64,000 bases of DNA from Leptodactylus fallax (GCA_947044405.1 CAMRHE010000166.1:186001-250000); one strand, 5' to 3'; positions 10,863 through 20,925 are shown, counted from the stretch's first letter. Made by a program: numbers and translations. The notes: generated by a model from the sequence alone, not told the origin.

Positions 10863-12782
10863 ATTCAATGTGTGTGAATGGGGGCTATTCACATGACTGT
10901 TATTTTGACGGTCTGTTGTTAAAGTCATGTCTCATTTTTCACCGTTTTCACAGACCCTTCCATGCACTTAAATGTATGGGGGGATCTGTGAAAATCCATG
11001 AAAACGGCTGCCCCTCGACGATAATGGATACGATAATGGATACGACGAAAAATGGATGTTTTTCACAGTCGTTTTTCACCTTGATCGTGTCAATGTAGCC
11101 TTAGTATATACATAAATATACTGAAAGGTAAAACATAAATTAGAAAATAAAATATTTAAAAAACCCTTCCCATAAAGAAAAGTTCACACCTCATAGAATC
11201 CATATGTACCAACATAAGGCATCCTGAATGATACAAAAACATTTTACATGTCAGGTGCAAGAAATGCCTGGAAATGGCCATTCAACAAATCGCTGGCTAG
11301 GTTTGGTAACTGAGTGGTGGGCATTGACTGAGAATACATTCTGAAGTATTCATGTGTGTCTCAAGACAGGACCAGGAAATAGCGACCATTGGGGACCCAG
11401 TAGACATTGGAATAGTAGTGATGGGGAGGAATCGGTAGTCATGATTGGAGTAATGCTTATTTTATTTTTTTAACCCATGCCCCTATGTCACTATGTCCAA
11501 AAGGGGGTTGGCCAAGCCAAGGGGGTTGGCCAGCACATTTACTGACCAAGGGATTGTGGCTTTGCACAAAAATTGCTGCACAAGCTGTTCTCCTTGCACA
11601 TGCAGCGCAGTCCAGCAACTTGCCAAGATATTGCCAAGTATGAATATAAGTATGTGGATAAGTATATATACCTAGAATCCCTTCTATTTCAGATTATATT
11701 CTGTTTTTTCATCTGGCAGTCCAGGCACTGATAGTGGGTCACAAATTTTTCTTCAGATCTTGTAATTGTCACTCATTGATGCTGCATCTGCTCCCATAAA
11801 GGGAAAATTTTTGTTGGCTTTTTTATGAAGTGAATTCTTTATCGCTTCACTTTTCCAGTGTTAGGCACGCTGACAGTGTGCTACAAATTTTTCTTTAAAT
11901 TCTATAGTTAGCAGTACCACGTGCCACTGCCACTCTGTTGGCATAATATTTTTGGAAAAGCCAATTCTTCAACTCTTTTCAACAGAAACACAGTCACAGT
12001 CTCCCAAAAACCAACAAGCCTGTAACACTTACAAGTCATCAAAATTAGCACATTTTTCTAGAAAACCTTTGCTTTTTGCAATATAACTACCACGTGTGCC
12101 TAAAAAACATGGGCAAGCACCTTTCCCCCACAAAAAATGGTCATTTTTGGAGCATTTTAAATTCTATGTATGGTTTGTGTATGGTTAAACTTACACACTG
12201 TTTTTCCATAGACATACATGTCACTGTCACTTTGACATAACTTTATAATATTTGCCTTAGCTATAAATTGGATAGATAGGTTCCTAGGAGCCCTGACAGT
12301 TTTGTACACTATGTTTTAAGCCAAATTAAGTTGTGGTTTGTACCTCAACCTAAAACAAATATGGACCCCAAGTGACCTGAACCCAAAGCAAAATAAATCT
12401 TGAGAGGTTTGTCCACCTCTCAAGATTTTTTTGATGGTCTGTCCAATAGTCCTGTCCAAAAAATAGGCATGTGAATATCCCCATTTGAATCAACATATTC
12501 TAAAACCAGCCATGTGCCCATTATTATAAAAATGTCCATCACATGGCTTTGTTTAAAACACATCGATTACAGTGGGGCTATTCACATGTACATTTTTTTG
12601 ACAGAACATCAAAAAAAAATGTTTTCTTCATTTTCACTGATATGTCAATAGACTCAAGTCTACAGTATAATGGATGTGTGATAATGGGTCCCAGACAACG
12701 GCCATGACAAAACTGACCGTTTCCTCCATTTTTCACTGACCTTTTTATTCCCGTGGTCTGAATATAGCCTAAGGCTCTACAC
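10863..12782. other. Non-coding region with decayed dispersed repeats
   Basis: 10863-11100 ('GGGGCTATTCACATGACTG' ... 'GTGTCAATGTAGCCTTAG') resembles 12570-12775 ('GGGGCTATTCACATGTAC' ... 'TGAATATAGCCTAAGG'), so the two are probably copies of one repeat. About 11850-11960 and 12230-12320 share 'CTGACAGT' and 'TACAAATTTTTCTT' words with other parts of the block. 12030-12390 is described separately. No gene-like ORF and no splice-flanked exon candidate was recognised. Confidence 0.45.
12030..12390 (+). repeat. Dispersed repeat, inverted copy at about 48950-49480
   Basis: 'TTTGCTTTTTGCAATATAAC', 'CACGTGTGCCTAAAAAA', 'GGTTAAAC' and 'CTTTGACATAACTT' all recur in reverse complement at 49245-49480. 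No target duplication or ends could be fixed. Confidence 0.7.
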
Positions 12783-12886
12783 CAGAGGCATAGCTACCTT
12801 GGATACAGCTGTAGGAGTCGCAACCAGGCCCTGGATCCTGATGGACAAAAGTCATTGGGGTCCAGTACCTTCAAGTTACGCCTCTG
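12783..12886. mobile_element. Very short hAT-like MITE remnant
   Basis: CAGAGGCATAGCTACC at the left and the inverted CAAGTTACGCCTCTG at the right enclose only about 104 bp. The ends are close to those of H2 and H5. Flanks share only CTCT at the expected duplication (CTCTACAC against CTCTTTTA), so the duplication is decayed or absent. Confidence 0.55.
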
Positions 12887-13713
12887 CTCTTTTAGTGTAG
12901 AAATGGATATAGTGGCCCAATGCCATGAATACCAAGCAGCAAATCTCAATGAATTTGAAAAAAATAGCAGTCTGCAGTGAAACCAGATGTCAGTACAGTT
13001 TTTGGCTGCATGGTTGTAACTACAAGTGTCTCTATTGTTAGACAGCTGTATTTGAAAAAGGTGAAATCTTGTTAAGGATATCAAGGTCTAAGACACCTTG
13101 GTCATGAAAGAGTTATCATTGCTCCACATTTAGTTTTCTCAAGTGTAAACAAAATAAATTATATAAAAAATGCCATTTAGCCTGAATATTAAATTTATCA
13201 AGCTCCCCCATATTTGGGTGCTTTGTGTAGAATCTGGCACAGTGAATACCATAATGCTAGATAGTTTTCAGCAGAAGTTTGCACACAGTCCAAATAAGCC
13301 CCAGTTAGACTGATTTAAAAGCCATTCTACAACTGTCCAGCAGGTGGAGCTTGTGTATCTTAAATACAAACATTAATGAAAACCTAATTATTCAGAGATA
13401 CTGTATAAAAAAGTGGTAATTTCAGGTAAAGTAGCTAAAATGCATTCAATATATATCTAAAATCAAACAGTTAACACCTGGTAATCACAGACCAAACCAA
13501 GAGAAAAAGACGATTTCTCCTTCTTTATCAGGGCTATTTATTCCCAGTCCATTTTACCTGTCCTCAGTTTATTGGTTTATAACGTAAAAGACTACAATAC
13601 TAAGGGAATTATGAAAGTCTAGCATTATACAATACAGGTGTAAGGTTACCTGTAGTACTGAGAAGGCTCTTTTAGGGACCCCTTGCCATCATTTACAGGG
13701 TGTTAAACAAATG
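12887..13713. other. Non-coding, nothing recognised
   Basis: A+T-rich sequence without visible inverted ends, tandem structure or gene-like ORFs. Confidence 0.4.
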
Positions 13714-14871
13714 CATACCTTCCAACTTTCAGAGGCCACAAAGAGGGACAGTATGTGCAGCACAGCAAATTTAGCTCCACCCACCTCTACGTTGACTCCG
13801 TCCATTCTCATCCATTTTTCCATGTGCCCCCACACAGTATAATGCTCCTACAGTCACCCTAACATTATATGTCCCCACATTATAATGTTCCTTCCAATTG
13901 CCCCACAGTATAAAGTCCCTCTCCTGGTGCCCCAGTTTAAACTGGGGAAAACTAGAGAGGGACATTAAAATGGGGCAGTTGGAGGGGGACATTAAACCTT
14001 GGGGGGTAGTTGGAGGGGAACATTAAACTATAGGCAATTAGAGGGGGACATTAAACCGTGGGGGTAGCTGGAGGGTGATATTAAACTGGGGCAACTAGCA
14101 GCGGACATGTGCCCCTCCAGCTACTCCCACTGTTTAATGTCCTCCTCCAGTTGCCCCCAGTTTATTGTCCCCATCCAGCGACCCCCACTGTTTAAAGTCC
14201 CCCTCCAGCTGCCCCTCCAGTTTAATGTCCTTCTTAATCTCCCTCCCAGTTTAATGCCCCCAGTTTAATGCCCTCCCTCTATCTGCCCCCAGTTTCATGT
14301 CGACCCTTCATCTGCCATCAGTATAGTGTTCCCCCTCCATCTGCCCCCAGTTTCATGTCCCCTCTCCATCTGCCCCCAGTTTCATGTCCCCTCTCCATGG
14401 GTCCCCAGTTTAATGTCCCCATCTTCATCTGCCACCAGTTTAATGTTACCCCTCCATCTGCCCCGATTTTAATGCCCAACTCCCTCTGTCCCCAGTTTAA
14501 TGTCTCCCCTTCATCTTCCACCAGTTTAATGTTCTCCCTCAATTTGTCCCCAAAGTTTAACATAATAAAACACTGATACTTACCTTTCCTCGCCCCCCTG
14601 CTGCTCAGTCTGCAGTCTCTTCTCCTGGAGTGTTCAGGGAGCTGCAGACGCAATGTGAGTGATGTCATCGCATCGCGCCTACAGCTCCCCGAGCCGGCGC
14701 ACACAGGGGCACAGTCTGCAGACGGCTCTTGCTTCATCATTGTATTCAACTCATCTGCGTCCAGACGCACATGAGTTGAAATCTGGGACATACCTCCCAC
14801 CGATCGGGACAGTGGGACAGTACCCGGAATCCAGGACTGTTCTGCTGTATCTGGGACGGTTGGGAGGTATG
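13714..14871. mobile_element. Element C2 of the 6-bp-duplication family
   Basis: Begins CATACCTTCCAACTTTC and ends GGTTGGGAGGTATG. Flanks are CAAATG (13708-13713) and TAAATG (14872-14877), a 6-bp duplication with one mismatch. The interior is a tandem field of 'CCCCAGTTTAATGTCCCCCTCC' type units with orientation switches (inverted at about 13935-14090). The last 83 bp (14789-14871) are themselves a small inverted repeat, 'CATACCTCCCACC'...'GGTTGGGAGGTATG'. No transposase. Confidence 0.82.
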
Positions 14872-15619
14872 TAAATGAATTAGCTGGTTGGTGGGTAAGG
14901 TGGTGGAGAAAGATATTACTTTTGAAGACTTTCACCTGCTGGTGTTCATTTCCAGGAAAAAAGGGGGTGAGGGTATGGCAGCCAAAACGCACAAATGCAA
15001 CAGACTGTCCCAGTGGTATAGGCATAGCAACTAGTCACATCGCAGCTTTCATTTTGTATTCTACTTCTGAAAAATGAAAGCTGTTCTATGATTGTTTGCT
15101 ATGTGCAACTAAGACTAAGTTTTTTTTAGACAGTTTAATAAATCTGCCCCATAGAATAGCCATGCCACTGTGTAGACCCAGTGTGAAGCTATATCTATCA
15201 TACCAATGAGTGGGCTCGGCAAACCTCACCCATGGTACAATGCTCGACCATCACTACAGTTCTGACTCTCCAAGACACCCAAGGAGGGGAGTGGCAAAAC
15301 AGAACAAACAAATATAATAATGTTGTACAATCCACTGTATACATTACACATTCTCAATAGACATCTGACTCCCACAACAGTGCACAATAAAATTATCAGA
15401 TATATATTAAATATGCTCTTACAGAAATACCTGTCTGGTGCAATTAAAGTTTCTATCCCGAGTAGTGGTCACCTACTAGACGCCTCCCTAACAAGTCACA
15501 GTTCCCATCTACTTAAAGCAAAACATAGGGGTTGCATTCACTACCTGACATTGCAACACTCTGTTCTTATACTGAGTTCAATATGCCTTCTGTCCAAAAG
15601 TAACTATCGTAATGCAGAT
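14872..15619. other. Non-coding, nothing recognised
   Basis: No inverted ends, tandem structure or gene-like ORF seen between C2 and the DIRS element. Confidence 0.4.
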
Positions 15620-15670
15620 AATCGTTGATTGAAATGTCAATCTGTATTCCCTTAGTCCAGACAGCAGCAC

Positions 15671-15790
15671 AATATGGGGTATCTCTGCCCCTGTGTGTTG
15701 TTTAGGACAGTGGAACCTTTAATTAGCACCAAATTTAAGGTGCCTCCTACTAGCCCTATAAGAGGGCACCTGAGACCTCCCTCCACTGTG
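15671..15790 (-). repeat. DIRS right inverted terminal repeat (3' end on minus strand)
   Basis: 120 bases that reappear as an essentially perfect reverse complement at 20806-20925. The repeat unit continues outward here to about 15620 ('GTATTCCCTTAGTCCAGAC'), a part whose counterpart at the other end is lost. Confidence 0.92.
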
Positions 15791-15834
15791 TAAATTATAA
15801 AGTAAAAGGAAACAAGCTTCTAGGGAGGGAAGCC

Positions 15835-15925
15835 TTGTGCTGCTGTCTGGACTAAGGGAATACAGATTGACATTACAATCAACGATTCCCCTTACGTCCG
15901 ACAGCAGCACAATATGGGGAGATAG
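15835..15925 (-). repeat. DIRS internal complementary region
   Basis: On the minus strand this joins 'CCCCATATTGTGCTGCTG' (complement of an outer terminal-repeat end) to 'CCCTTAGTCCAGACAGCAG'. 15837-15890 is the reverse complement of 15620-15670, and 15900-15919 repeats the outer motif 'CAGCAGCACAATATGGGG'. A block matching the outer ends of both terminal repeats is the diagnostic internal complementary region proposed to template circle closure in DIRS replication. It also tells what the missing outer end at 20925 should look like. Confidence 0.85.
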
Positions 15926-15937
15926 CAAGTAATTCCC

Positions 15938-18778
15938 CTAGGGAGGGTTTCCACGCCTTACAACGTCAAGGACTGTCTGACCAAAGGCAGTTGTCTGGGA
16001 ACTGCGGACGTCTAAACGATAATGTTTGACAAAGGTCAACTGGGATGACCATGATGCAGCCGCACAAATCTGGTCCAAAGGTAAGGACCGGTACTCAGCC
16101 CAAGAAGTCGACACAGCCCTGGTCGAGTGGGCCGTAGAAAAAACTGGAGGGAGTAACTCCTGAATAAGGAAGGAAGACCTAATTGTCTCCTTGATCCATG
16201 TGGATAGAGTAGGCTTGGAAGCCTTGAGGCCTTTGTTTTTACCCTGCATATTAATTAGTAGATTTTCGGCCTTCCTAAACGGTTGAGTGCGGGATAGGTA
16301 AATCCGCAGACACCTTACCACATCTAAGGTGTGGAGCTTTTCTTCCTCCTCAGAGGTTGGAGTGGGGAAGAACACTGGTAGCGAAATTAGCTGATTGCTA
16401 TTATAGCATGAGGGGACCTTAGGGTTAAACCCAGGCAAAAATCTAAGGTGCACCCTATCTGCAAAAAACACAATGTACGGTTCTCTAGAAGAGAGAGCCT
16501 GGAGTTCCCCTACTCTTTTGGCAGATGTAATAGCCAACAAAAAAACGGTTTTGTATGCCAAATATTTTAGCTCCGTAGTCTCCAAGGGTTCAAATGGAGG
16601 ACCGCACAGGCCTGTAAGGACTACCGCAAGGTCCCACTGGAGAACTGGAGATGATACTGAGGGCTTTAGCCTCATTGCCCCTTTAAGGAACCTTGCAACC
16701 AGAGGATCCTGAGACAGACGTCTGTTCAAATGAGTGGAGAGGGCCGCAATCTGCACTTTCAAAGTGGCAGGGGCAAGGCCCTTATCCAAACCGTCCTGAA
16801 GAAAATTTAAAATATCAGCCGTTGAAGGTTGTAGATTATTAATACCCTTCTTGGAGCACCACTCCATGAAAATCTTGGCTGTCCTCTGGTAGTTCTTATT
16901 GGTAGAGTCTGCTCTTGCAGAAGAAAGGGTCTCCAGGACGGCCTCTGACAGTCCTCTATCCTGCTGTAGGGACTGCTCAACCTCCAGGCTGTCAGGTTGA
17001 ATCTCCAGAGATCCTGGCACTTCAGAGATCCTTGGGAAACCAGGTTCTGGATGGGGGGAAGCCTCCAATATATCCCTCGACTCATCTCCATGAGTTGGGA
17101 AAACCAAGCTCTTTTTGGCCAGAATGGAATGATGGCTATCACAGAGACTTGGTCCTGTCTGATTTTCATCAATACCTTCGGTATTATTGGAATTGGAGGG
17201 AAGATGTATGCCAGCCTGGACCTCCAAGGGATGGACAGGGCATCCACTGCCAACGGATTGTCCTCCTGGTAAAGGGAACAGAACGTCTCCACCTTGGCGT
17301 TGAGTCGGGTTGCCATGAGGTCTATTTCTGGAAGACCCCACTTCAGGGTAATCTGATGAAAGACTTCTGGATTGAGTGACCATTCTCCTGATACGGCATG
17401 ACCCCGACTCAACCGATCCGCTACTATGTTCAGGGAGCCCTTGATGTGAACTGCGGATAAATGGGTTAGATTTTTCTCTGCCCATGTAAATATCAGATCT
17501 GCCTCCCTGAGGAGGGTTGGTGATCTGGTGCCTCCCTGTCTGTTCACGTACAGCACTGTGGTCATGTTGTCTGACCGGATTTTGACTGCTCTTCCCTTGA
17601 GAAGAGGCGAGAAATGGAGTAAGGCACGATATACAGCTCTGAGCTCCTTCCAGTTGGACGAGATCCTTCTTTCTGGAGCGCTCCAGACTCCCTTTATGGA
17701 GTTTTCGTCCAAATGGGCTCCCCATCCCAAGAGGGATGCATCTGTAGTCAACAGGGTCCAAGAAGGTTGGACCGTGGACCTTCCGTCTTTCAGGTGCAAC
17801 CACCACTTGAGGGAAAGACGGGTCCTGGGGGAGAGTCGAATCTTCTTGCTGAGTGTAAGAAGGGAGCGATCCCAAGCCTCTAGTAACTCCTTCTGGAGGG
17901 GACGTAAGTGCCACAAAGCCCATGGGACTGCCTCCACTGAGGAAGACATCAAGCCCAGGATCTTCATCAATGTTGTGATGGAGGCTATCGGCTTTTTGAA
18001 GAGGTGCCGGACTGCACCGACCAGTTTCTCCTTCCTTGCTGGTGTCAAGGAGACCTGCAGGCGGACTGAATCCAGGAAGTAGCCGAGGAACTTCCTTCGG
18101 GTTGAAGGGATCGTTACCGACTTCTCCCAGTTTATAAGCCATCCCAGACTCTGAAACAGGGACACGGCTGTCTGTAGATGCTGGAGCAGAACAGACTCTG
18201 ACTGGGCTTTTATCAACCAGTCGTCTAGATAAGGCACCACGAATATCCCCTGAAGTCTGAGGGCGGCCGCTATAGGAGCCACTACCTTTGTAAAGGTGTG
18301 GGGAGCAGAGGAGATCCCGAAGGGTAGTGCTGTGAACTGAAAATGCTTCGTGTGGCCAGAAACTACTACGGCAATCCTTAGAAACCTTCTGTGTGGAGGA
18401 TAAATAGGAATATGCAAATAGGCGTCTTTTAGATCCAAAGTCACGAAAACATCGCCTTGGAGGAGAAAAGTGGTGACAGACTTTATGGTTTCCATACGGA
18501 AGTGCTTCTTTTTGATGAAGCGGTTGAGGTACCTTAAGTCTATGACCATTCTCCATTTGTCTGCCGGTTTTGGTACCAGGAAGACGGGAGAATAGACACC
18601 GGATCCTTCTTCTAGAGAAGGGACTTCCTCCAGGGCTCCCTTGTGAATGTATTCTCGGATGGAGCATTCCAATGTAGTCTGCTGCATTATAGGCAGGCTG
18701 CGAGTTAACACAAACCGATCCTGAGGAGGATGGAGGATCTCGATTGCATATCCTTTTTGGATTACCTGCAGGACCCAT
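15938..18778 (-). CDS. DIRS tyrosine recombinase frame (long overlapping ORF)
   Basis: The C-terminal part, from about residue 624 (near 16909) to 946, is a tyrosine recombinase: an N-terminal SAM-like core-binding segment (STNKNYQRTAKIFMEW) and a catalytic domain with R755 (SAKRVGEL), H884 and R887 (AHSTRAV), W910 (AASWSS, in place of the second His) and nucleophile Y920 (VKHYRLD). It would insert the circular DNA copy into the genome without target duplication. The frame stays open for 946 codons, but its first two thirds lie over the RT gene in another frame and show no family features. The true protein start is therefore uncertain; the functional part may begin near the end of the RT frame at 16807 to 16930. 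All catalytic residues are present. Confidence 0.88.
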   Translation of the reverse strand: MGPAGNPKRICNRDPPSSSGSVCVNSQPAYNAADYIGMLHPRIHSQGSPGGSPFSRRRIRCLFSRLPGTKTGRQMENGHRLKVPQPLHQKEALPYGNHKVCHHFSPPRRCFRDFGSKRRLFAYSYLSSTQKVSKDCRSSFWPHEAFSVHSTTLRDLLCSPHLYKGSGSYSGRPQTSGDIRGALSRRLVDKSPVRVCSAPASTDSRVPVSESGMAYKLGEVGNDPFNPKEVPRLLPGFSPPAGLLDTSKEGETGRCSPAPLQKADSLHHNIDEDPGLDVFLSGGSPMGFVALTSPPEGVTRGLGSLPSYTQQEDSTLPQDPSFPQVVVAPERRKVHGPTFLDPVDYRCIPLGMGSPFGRKLHKGSLERSRKKDLVQLEGAQSCISCLTPFLASSQGKSSQNPVRQHDHSAVREQTGRHQITNPPQGGRSDIYMGREKSNPFIRSSHQGLPEHSSGSVESGSCRIRRMVTQSRSLSSDYPEVGSSRNRPHGNPTQRQGGDVLFPLPGGQSVGSGCPVHPLEVQAGIHLPSNSNNTEGIDENQTGPSLCDSHHSILAKKSLVFPTHGDESRDILEASPHPEPGFPRISEVPGSLEIQPDSLEVEQSLQQDRGLSEAVLETLSSARADSTNKNYQRTAKIFMEWCSKKGINNLQPSTADILNFLQDGLDKGLAPATLKVQIAALSTHLNRRLSQDPLVARFLKGAMRLKPSVSSPVLQWDLAVVLTGLCGPPFEPLETTELKYLAYKTVFLLAITSAKRVGELQALSSREPYIVFFADRVHLRFLPGFNPKVPSCYNSNQLISLPVFFPTPTSEEEEKLHTLDVVRCLRIYLSRTQPFRKAENLLINMQGKNKGLKASKPTLSTWIKETIRSSFLIQELLPPVFSTAHSTRAVSTSWAEYRSLPLDQICAAASWSSQLTFVKHYRLDVRSSQTTAFGQTVLDVVRRGNPP

Positions 18779-18990
18779 GGGTCTTGAATTTTTTCCTGCC
18801 AGCAGTTGAAAAAATGGGGGAGACGACCCCCGACAGGAATCTCGGCCACAGGAAGACTGCTCCTGATGTCAAAAGCTAGGCTTCTCCTTTTTATCATCAG
18901 ACTTCGGGAATCTCCGGACGGCGCCTCTAGAGGAATATCTAGAGCCTCTTTGGGACTGCCGTCCACGACGAGGCGGATAGCCTCTACCAC
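16807..18990 (-). CDS. DIRS reverse transcriptase / RNase H
   Basis: 727 codons, open throughout. Makes the DNA copy of the element's RNA. RT fingers and palm occupy about residues 110-310: SPVFLVPKP, catalytic D186 in LDLKDAY, and YLDD at 254-257 in place of the more common YxDD variants. RNase H follows at about 412-530 with acidic residues D417 (TTDAS), E449 (NWKEL), D474 (RSDN) and D525 (VADRLS). A further 120 residues (EIDLMATRLN ... PFWPKRAWF) match the methyltransferase-like tail typical of DIRS RT proteins. The start overlaps the gag end (18869-18990) in another frame and the end overlaps the YR domain. No stop or frameshift is seen, which suggests a fairly recent insertion. Confidence 0.93.
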   Translation of the reverse strand: MVEAIRLVVDGSPKEALDIPLEAPSGDSRSLMIKRRSLAFDIRSSLPVAEIPVGGRLPHFFNCWQEKIQDPWVLQVIQKGYAIEILHPPQDRFVLTRSLPIMQQTTLECSIREYIHKGALEEVPSLEEGSGVYSPVFLVPKPADKWRMVIDLRYLNRFIKKKHFRMETIKSVTTFLLQGDVFVTLDLKDAYLHIPIYPPHRRFLRIAVVVSGHTKHFQFTALPFGISSAPHTFTKVVAPIAAALRLQGIFVVPYLDDWLIKAQSESVLLQHLQTAVSLFQSLGWLINWEKSVTIPSTRRKFLGYFLDSVRLQVSLTPARKEKLVGAVRHLFKKPIASITTLMKILGLMSSSVEAVPWALWHLRPLQKELLEAWDRSLLTLSKKIRLSPRTRLSLKWWLHLKDGRSTVQPSWTLLTTDASLLGWGAHLDENSIKGVWSAPERRISSNWKELRAVYRALLHFSPLLKGRAVKIRSDNMTTVLYVNRQGGTRSPTLLREADLIFTWAEKNLTHLSAVHIKGSLNIVADRLSRGHAVSGEWSLNPEVFHQITLKWGLPEIDLMATRLNAKVETFCSLYQEDNPLAVDALSIPWRSRLAYIFPPIPIIPKVLMKIRQDQVSVIAIIPFWPKRAWFSQLMEMSRGIYWRLPPIQNLVSQGSLKCQDLWRFNLTAWRLSSPYSRIEDCQRPSWRPFLLQEQTLPIRTTRGQPRFSWSGAPRRVLIIYNLQRLIF

Positions 18991-20100
18991 GGCCAGAATT
19001 AGATCTACCTCTAAAGGCCTGGGGTAAAGTTTTACCCTTCCTATCAGCCAAGCCCTCCAGGATCTCGTCTAGGGCACTGCCAAAGACTCTACCTGGCTCA
19101 AAGGGTAATGCGCACAAATTATATTTTGAGGGGAAATCAGCTCTCCAGGGTTTTAACCATAGAGGTCTTCTTGCTGCAGTGGTAAGTGCCAGAGATTTGG
19201 CCGCCAGCCTTAATTGATGGTGGGAGGCCTCCGCTAAATATTCAGCTGCCAGGGAAACCGAGCCTAGAAACCCTAGCAGCTCATCTCTGGAGACTCCAGA
19301 ATCGATGTCCCTCTCGAGATGAACCAGGTCAGTGCGTAATTTGGCTGACACTTCACAAGACGCAACCCCACAGCAGTCTGGGCCGAGGCAGCTGAATACG
19401 CCTTCTTGAGGGTATTGTCGATGCGCCTGTCCATGGCGTCGTGCAAATTTGATCCATCATCTGATGGTACCATAGTGCGGCGTGACAGTTTGACCACCGC
19501 CATATCCACCTTGGGAGGAGGACCCCATTGATCCCATTGAGCAACTGGGAATAAAGCCTTGAACCTCCTAGAAACCACAAGAGGTTTTTCAGGACATTTC
19601 CACTCTGAAGACATTAATCTTTGTAATGTCTCGTCCACTTGGAAGACCCTAGGCCCTCTATAGGTGGACGTGGAGGCTTCCCCGTCAACATCACGATCCT
19701 TAGACCGGATGGACTTCAGCAGCCGGCTTAATTTTTCGAGTGGGAAGCACGGCCTGCTGGAATCTTCAGTGGAATCGTCAGATGAGAGTGTCTCGTCCAC
19801 TATCTGATAATCTTCGTCAGCGATGCATAGGGAGGACTGTGTCTCAACCCGCGGTTTCTTGGCAATCTGGGCGATGGAAGAACGGATCTCCTTAAGAGAC
19901 TCCTCCATATAGTCCTTTACCCAGGTGACAACCTCTCTTATAGAAGGTTCTTCTGACGGAGGTCCGCGGCATTGGCGACAGCGGGTAAAATCATAGCCGT
20001 CAGGTAAAGGAGTATTGCAATCCAAACACATTAGGTGTTTAGGTTTAGAGGACTTTTTCCTCCTAAGCCCATCGCCATTACCTGATGCAGAAGATGACAT
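18869..20100 (-). pseudogene. DIRS gag-like protein, one frameshift
   Basis: Structural protein of the DIRS element. I place the start at the ATG at 20100 (MSSSASGNGDG) because the 17 codons upstream are hydrophobic leader sequence outside the usual gag start; an upstream ATG exists at 20151. Near the N-terminus there is a CxxC ... CxxC cluster (MCLDCN ... CRQC) like a zinc ribbon, then an acidic, serine-rich stretch. The first frame runs to a stop at 19273; at about 19350 the homologous reading passes into another frame (SAKLRTDLVHLERD) that continues to 18869 and ends in an arginine/glycine-rich tail suited to RNA binding. One base appears lost at the junction. Confidence 0.82.
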
Positions 20101-20805
20101 CTGAAACATCAAAAGCCACATGACAATGTAGAATAGAAGATTGCCAAGCATCGCTTACAAGAAGAAAAAAACCAAGGGGTACCTTACTTTTTTAAATCGG
20201 TCACTTGAGAAAAAGATCCCGTCAGGAAAAACCCAGACACCGCAAACCGCAGCAGAGGAGCTAGTAACCACGAGCTCACCCAGTAAAGGACTGAAGCCCT
20301 TTTAAATGTAATACAGCAGCGAGGGGAGGAGCCAAACAAAGAAGATATTCATACAGCGCCAAACAAGGTCAAATGCCATAATGGAACATAGAGGAGCATA
20401 AGCCTAAGCCAGAGGCTCCACATACAAGCAGCAAAAAACAAATCTATATTTTGCCATTAAAATTCCAATTTTCAAACTTACCGCACTTTTCCGAGAAAAC
20501 CGGAAGTAGGCCGCGGTGGTGCGCAAAGGCTTCCTTCCCCGGGGAACACGGGACCGAAAAAAGGTTCCGGCCGAAGAGGTTCCCCGCTTACTTCCGGGAT
20601 CGCGCTGCCTGCAGAGCGATGAGCCGGGTAACGCTGCGCTGCGGGGCGGAAAAAGGCCCGAAGGACCGGAGGATCTTAGGAACGTAGGAAAGGACCGAGG
20701 TACCCCCCAAAAGGTAAGCCAGGAGCTTTTTTAGGAAAAAAAACCCTAGCAACGGGAGGTCACCAGAGACCTCCGTCCACCTGTCCCACACAGGACAGAA
20801 AAAAA
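20101..20805 (-). other. DIRS leader between the left terminal repeat and gag
   Basis: Non-coding on the minus strand. G+C-rich at 20500-20660 and A-rich elsewhere. It should hold the element's promoter, but I see no TATA box or other site I can defend. Confidence 0.6.
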
Positions 20806-20925
20806 CACAGTGGAGGGAGGTCTCAGGTGCCCTCTTATAGGGCTAGTAGGAGGCACCTTAAATTTGGTGCTAATTAAAGGTTCCACTGTCCTAAACAACA
20901 CACAGGGGCAGAGATACCCCATATT
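20806..20925 (-). repeat. DIRS left inverted terminal repeat (5' end on minus strand), outer edge missing
   Basis: Reverse complement of 15671-15790. The match stops exactly at 'CCCCATATT', where 'GTGCTGCTGTC' should follow according to the other end and the internal complementary region. Instead G/C-rich then homopolymeric sequence begins. Confidence 0.92.

Larger units (their letters stand above)
15620..20925 (-). mobile_element. DIRS-type retrotransposon, nearly complete
   Basis: Read on the minus strand the order is inverted terminal repeat, leader, gag, RT/RNase H, tyrosine recombinase (YR), internal complementary region, inverted terminal repeat. This architecture, with YR in place of a DDE integrase and inverted rather than direct repeats, is specific to DIRS elements, which replicate through a circular intermediate. 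The outer part of the 5' repeat is cut at 20925, where a homopolymer tract of poor quality begins. Gag carries a frameshift; RT and YR frames are open. Confidence 0.93.

Noticed and set aside
16473..18082. Plus-strand ORFs of 79 to 184 codons
   Set aside because: They are antisense to the DIRS RT and YR genes, which carry all the recognisable motifs.
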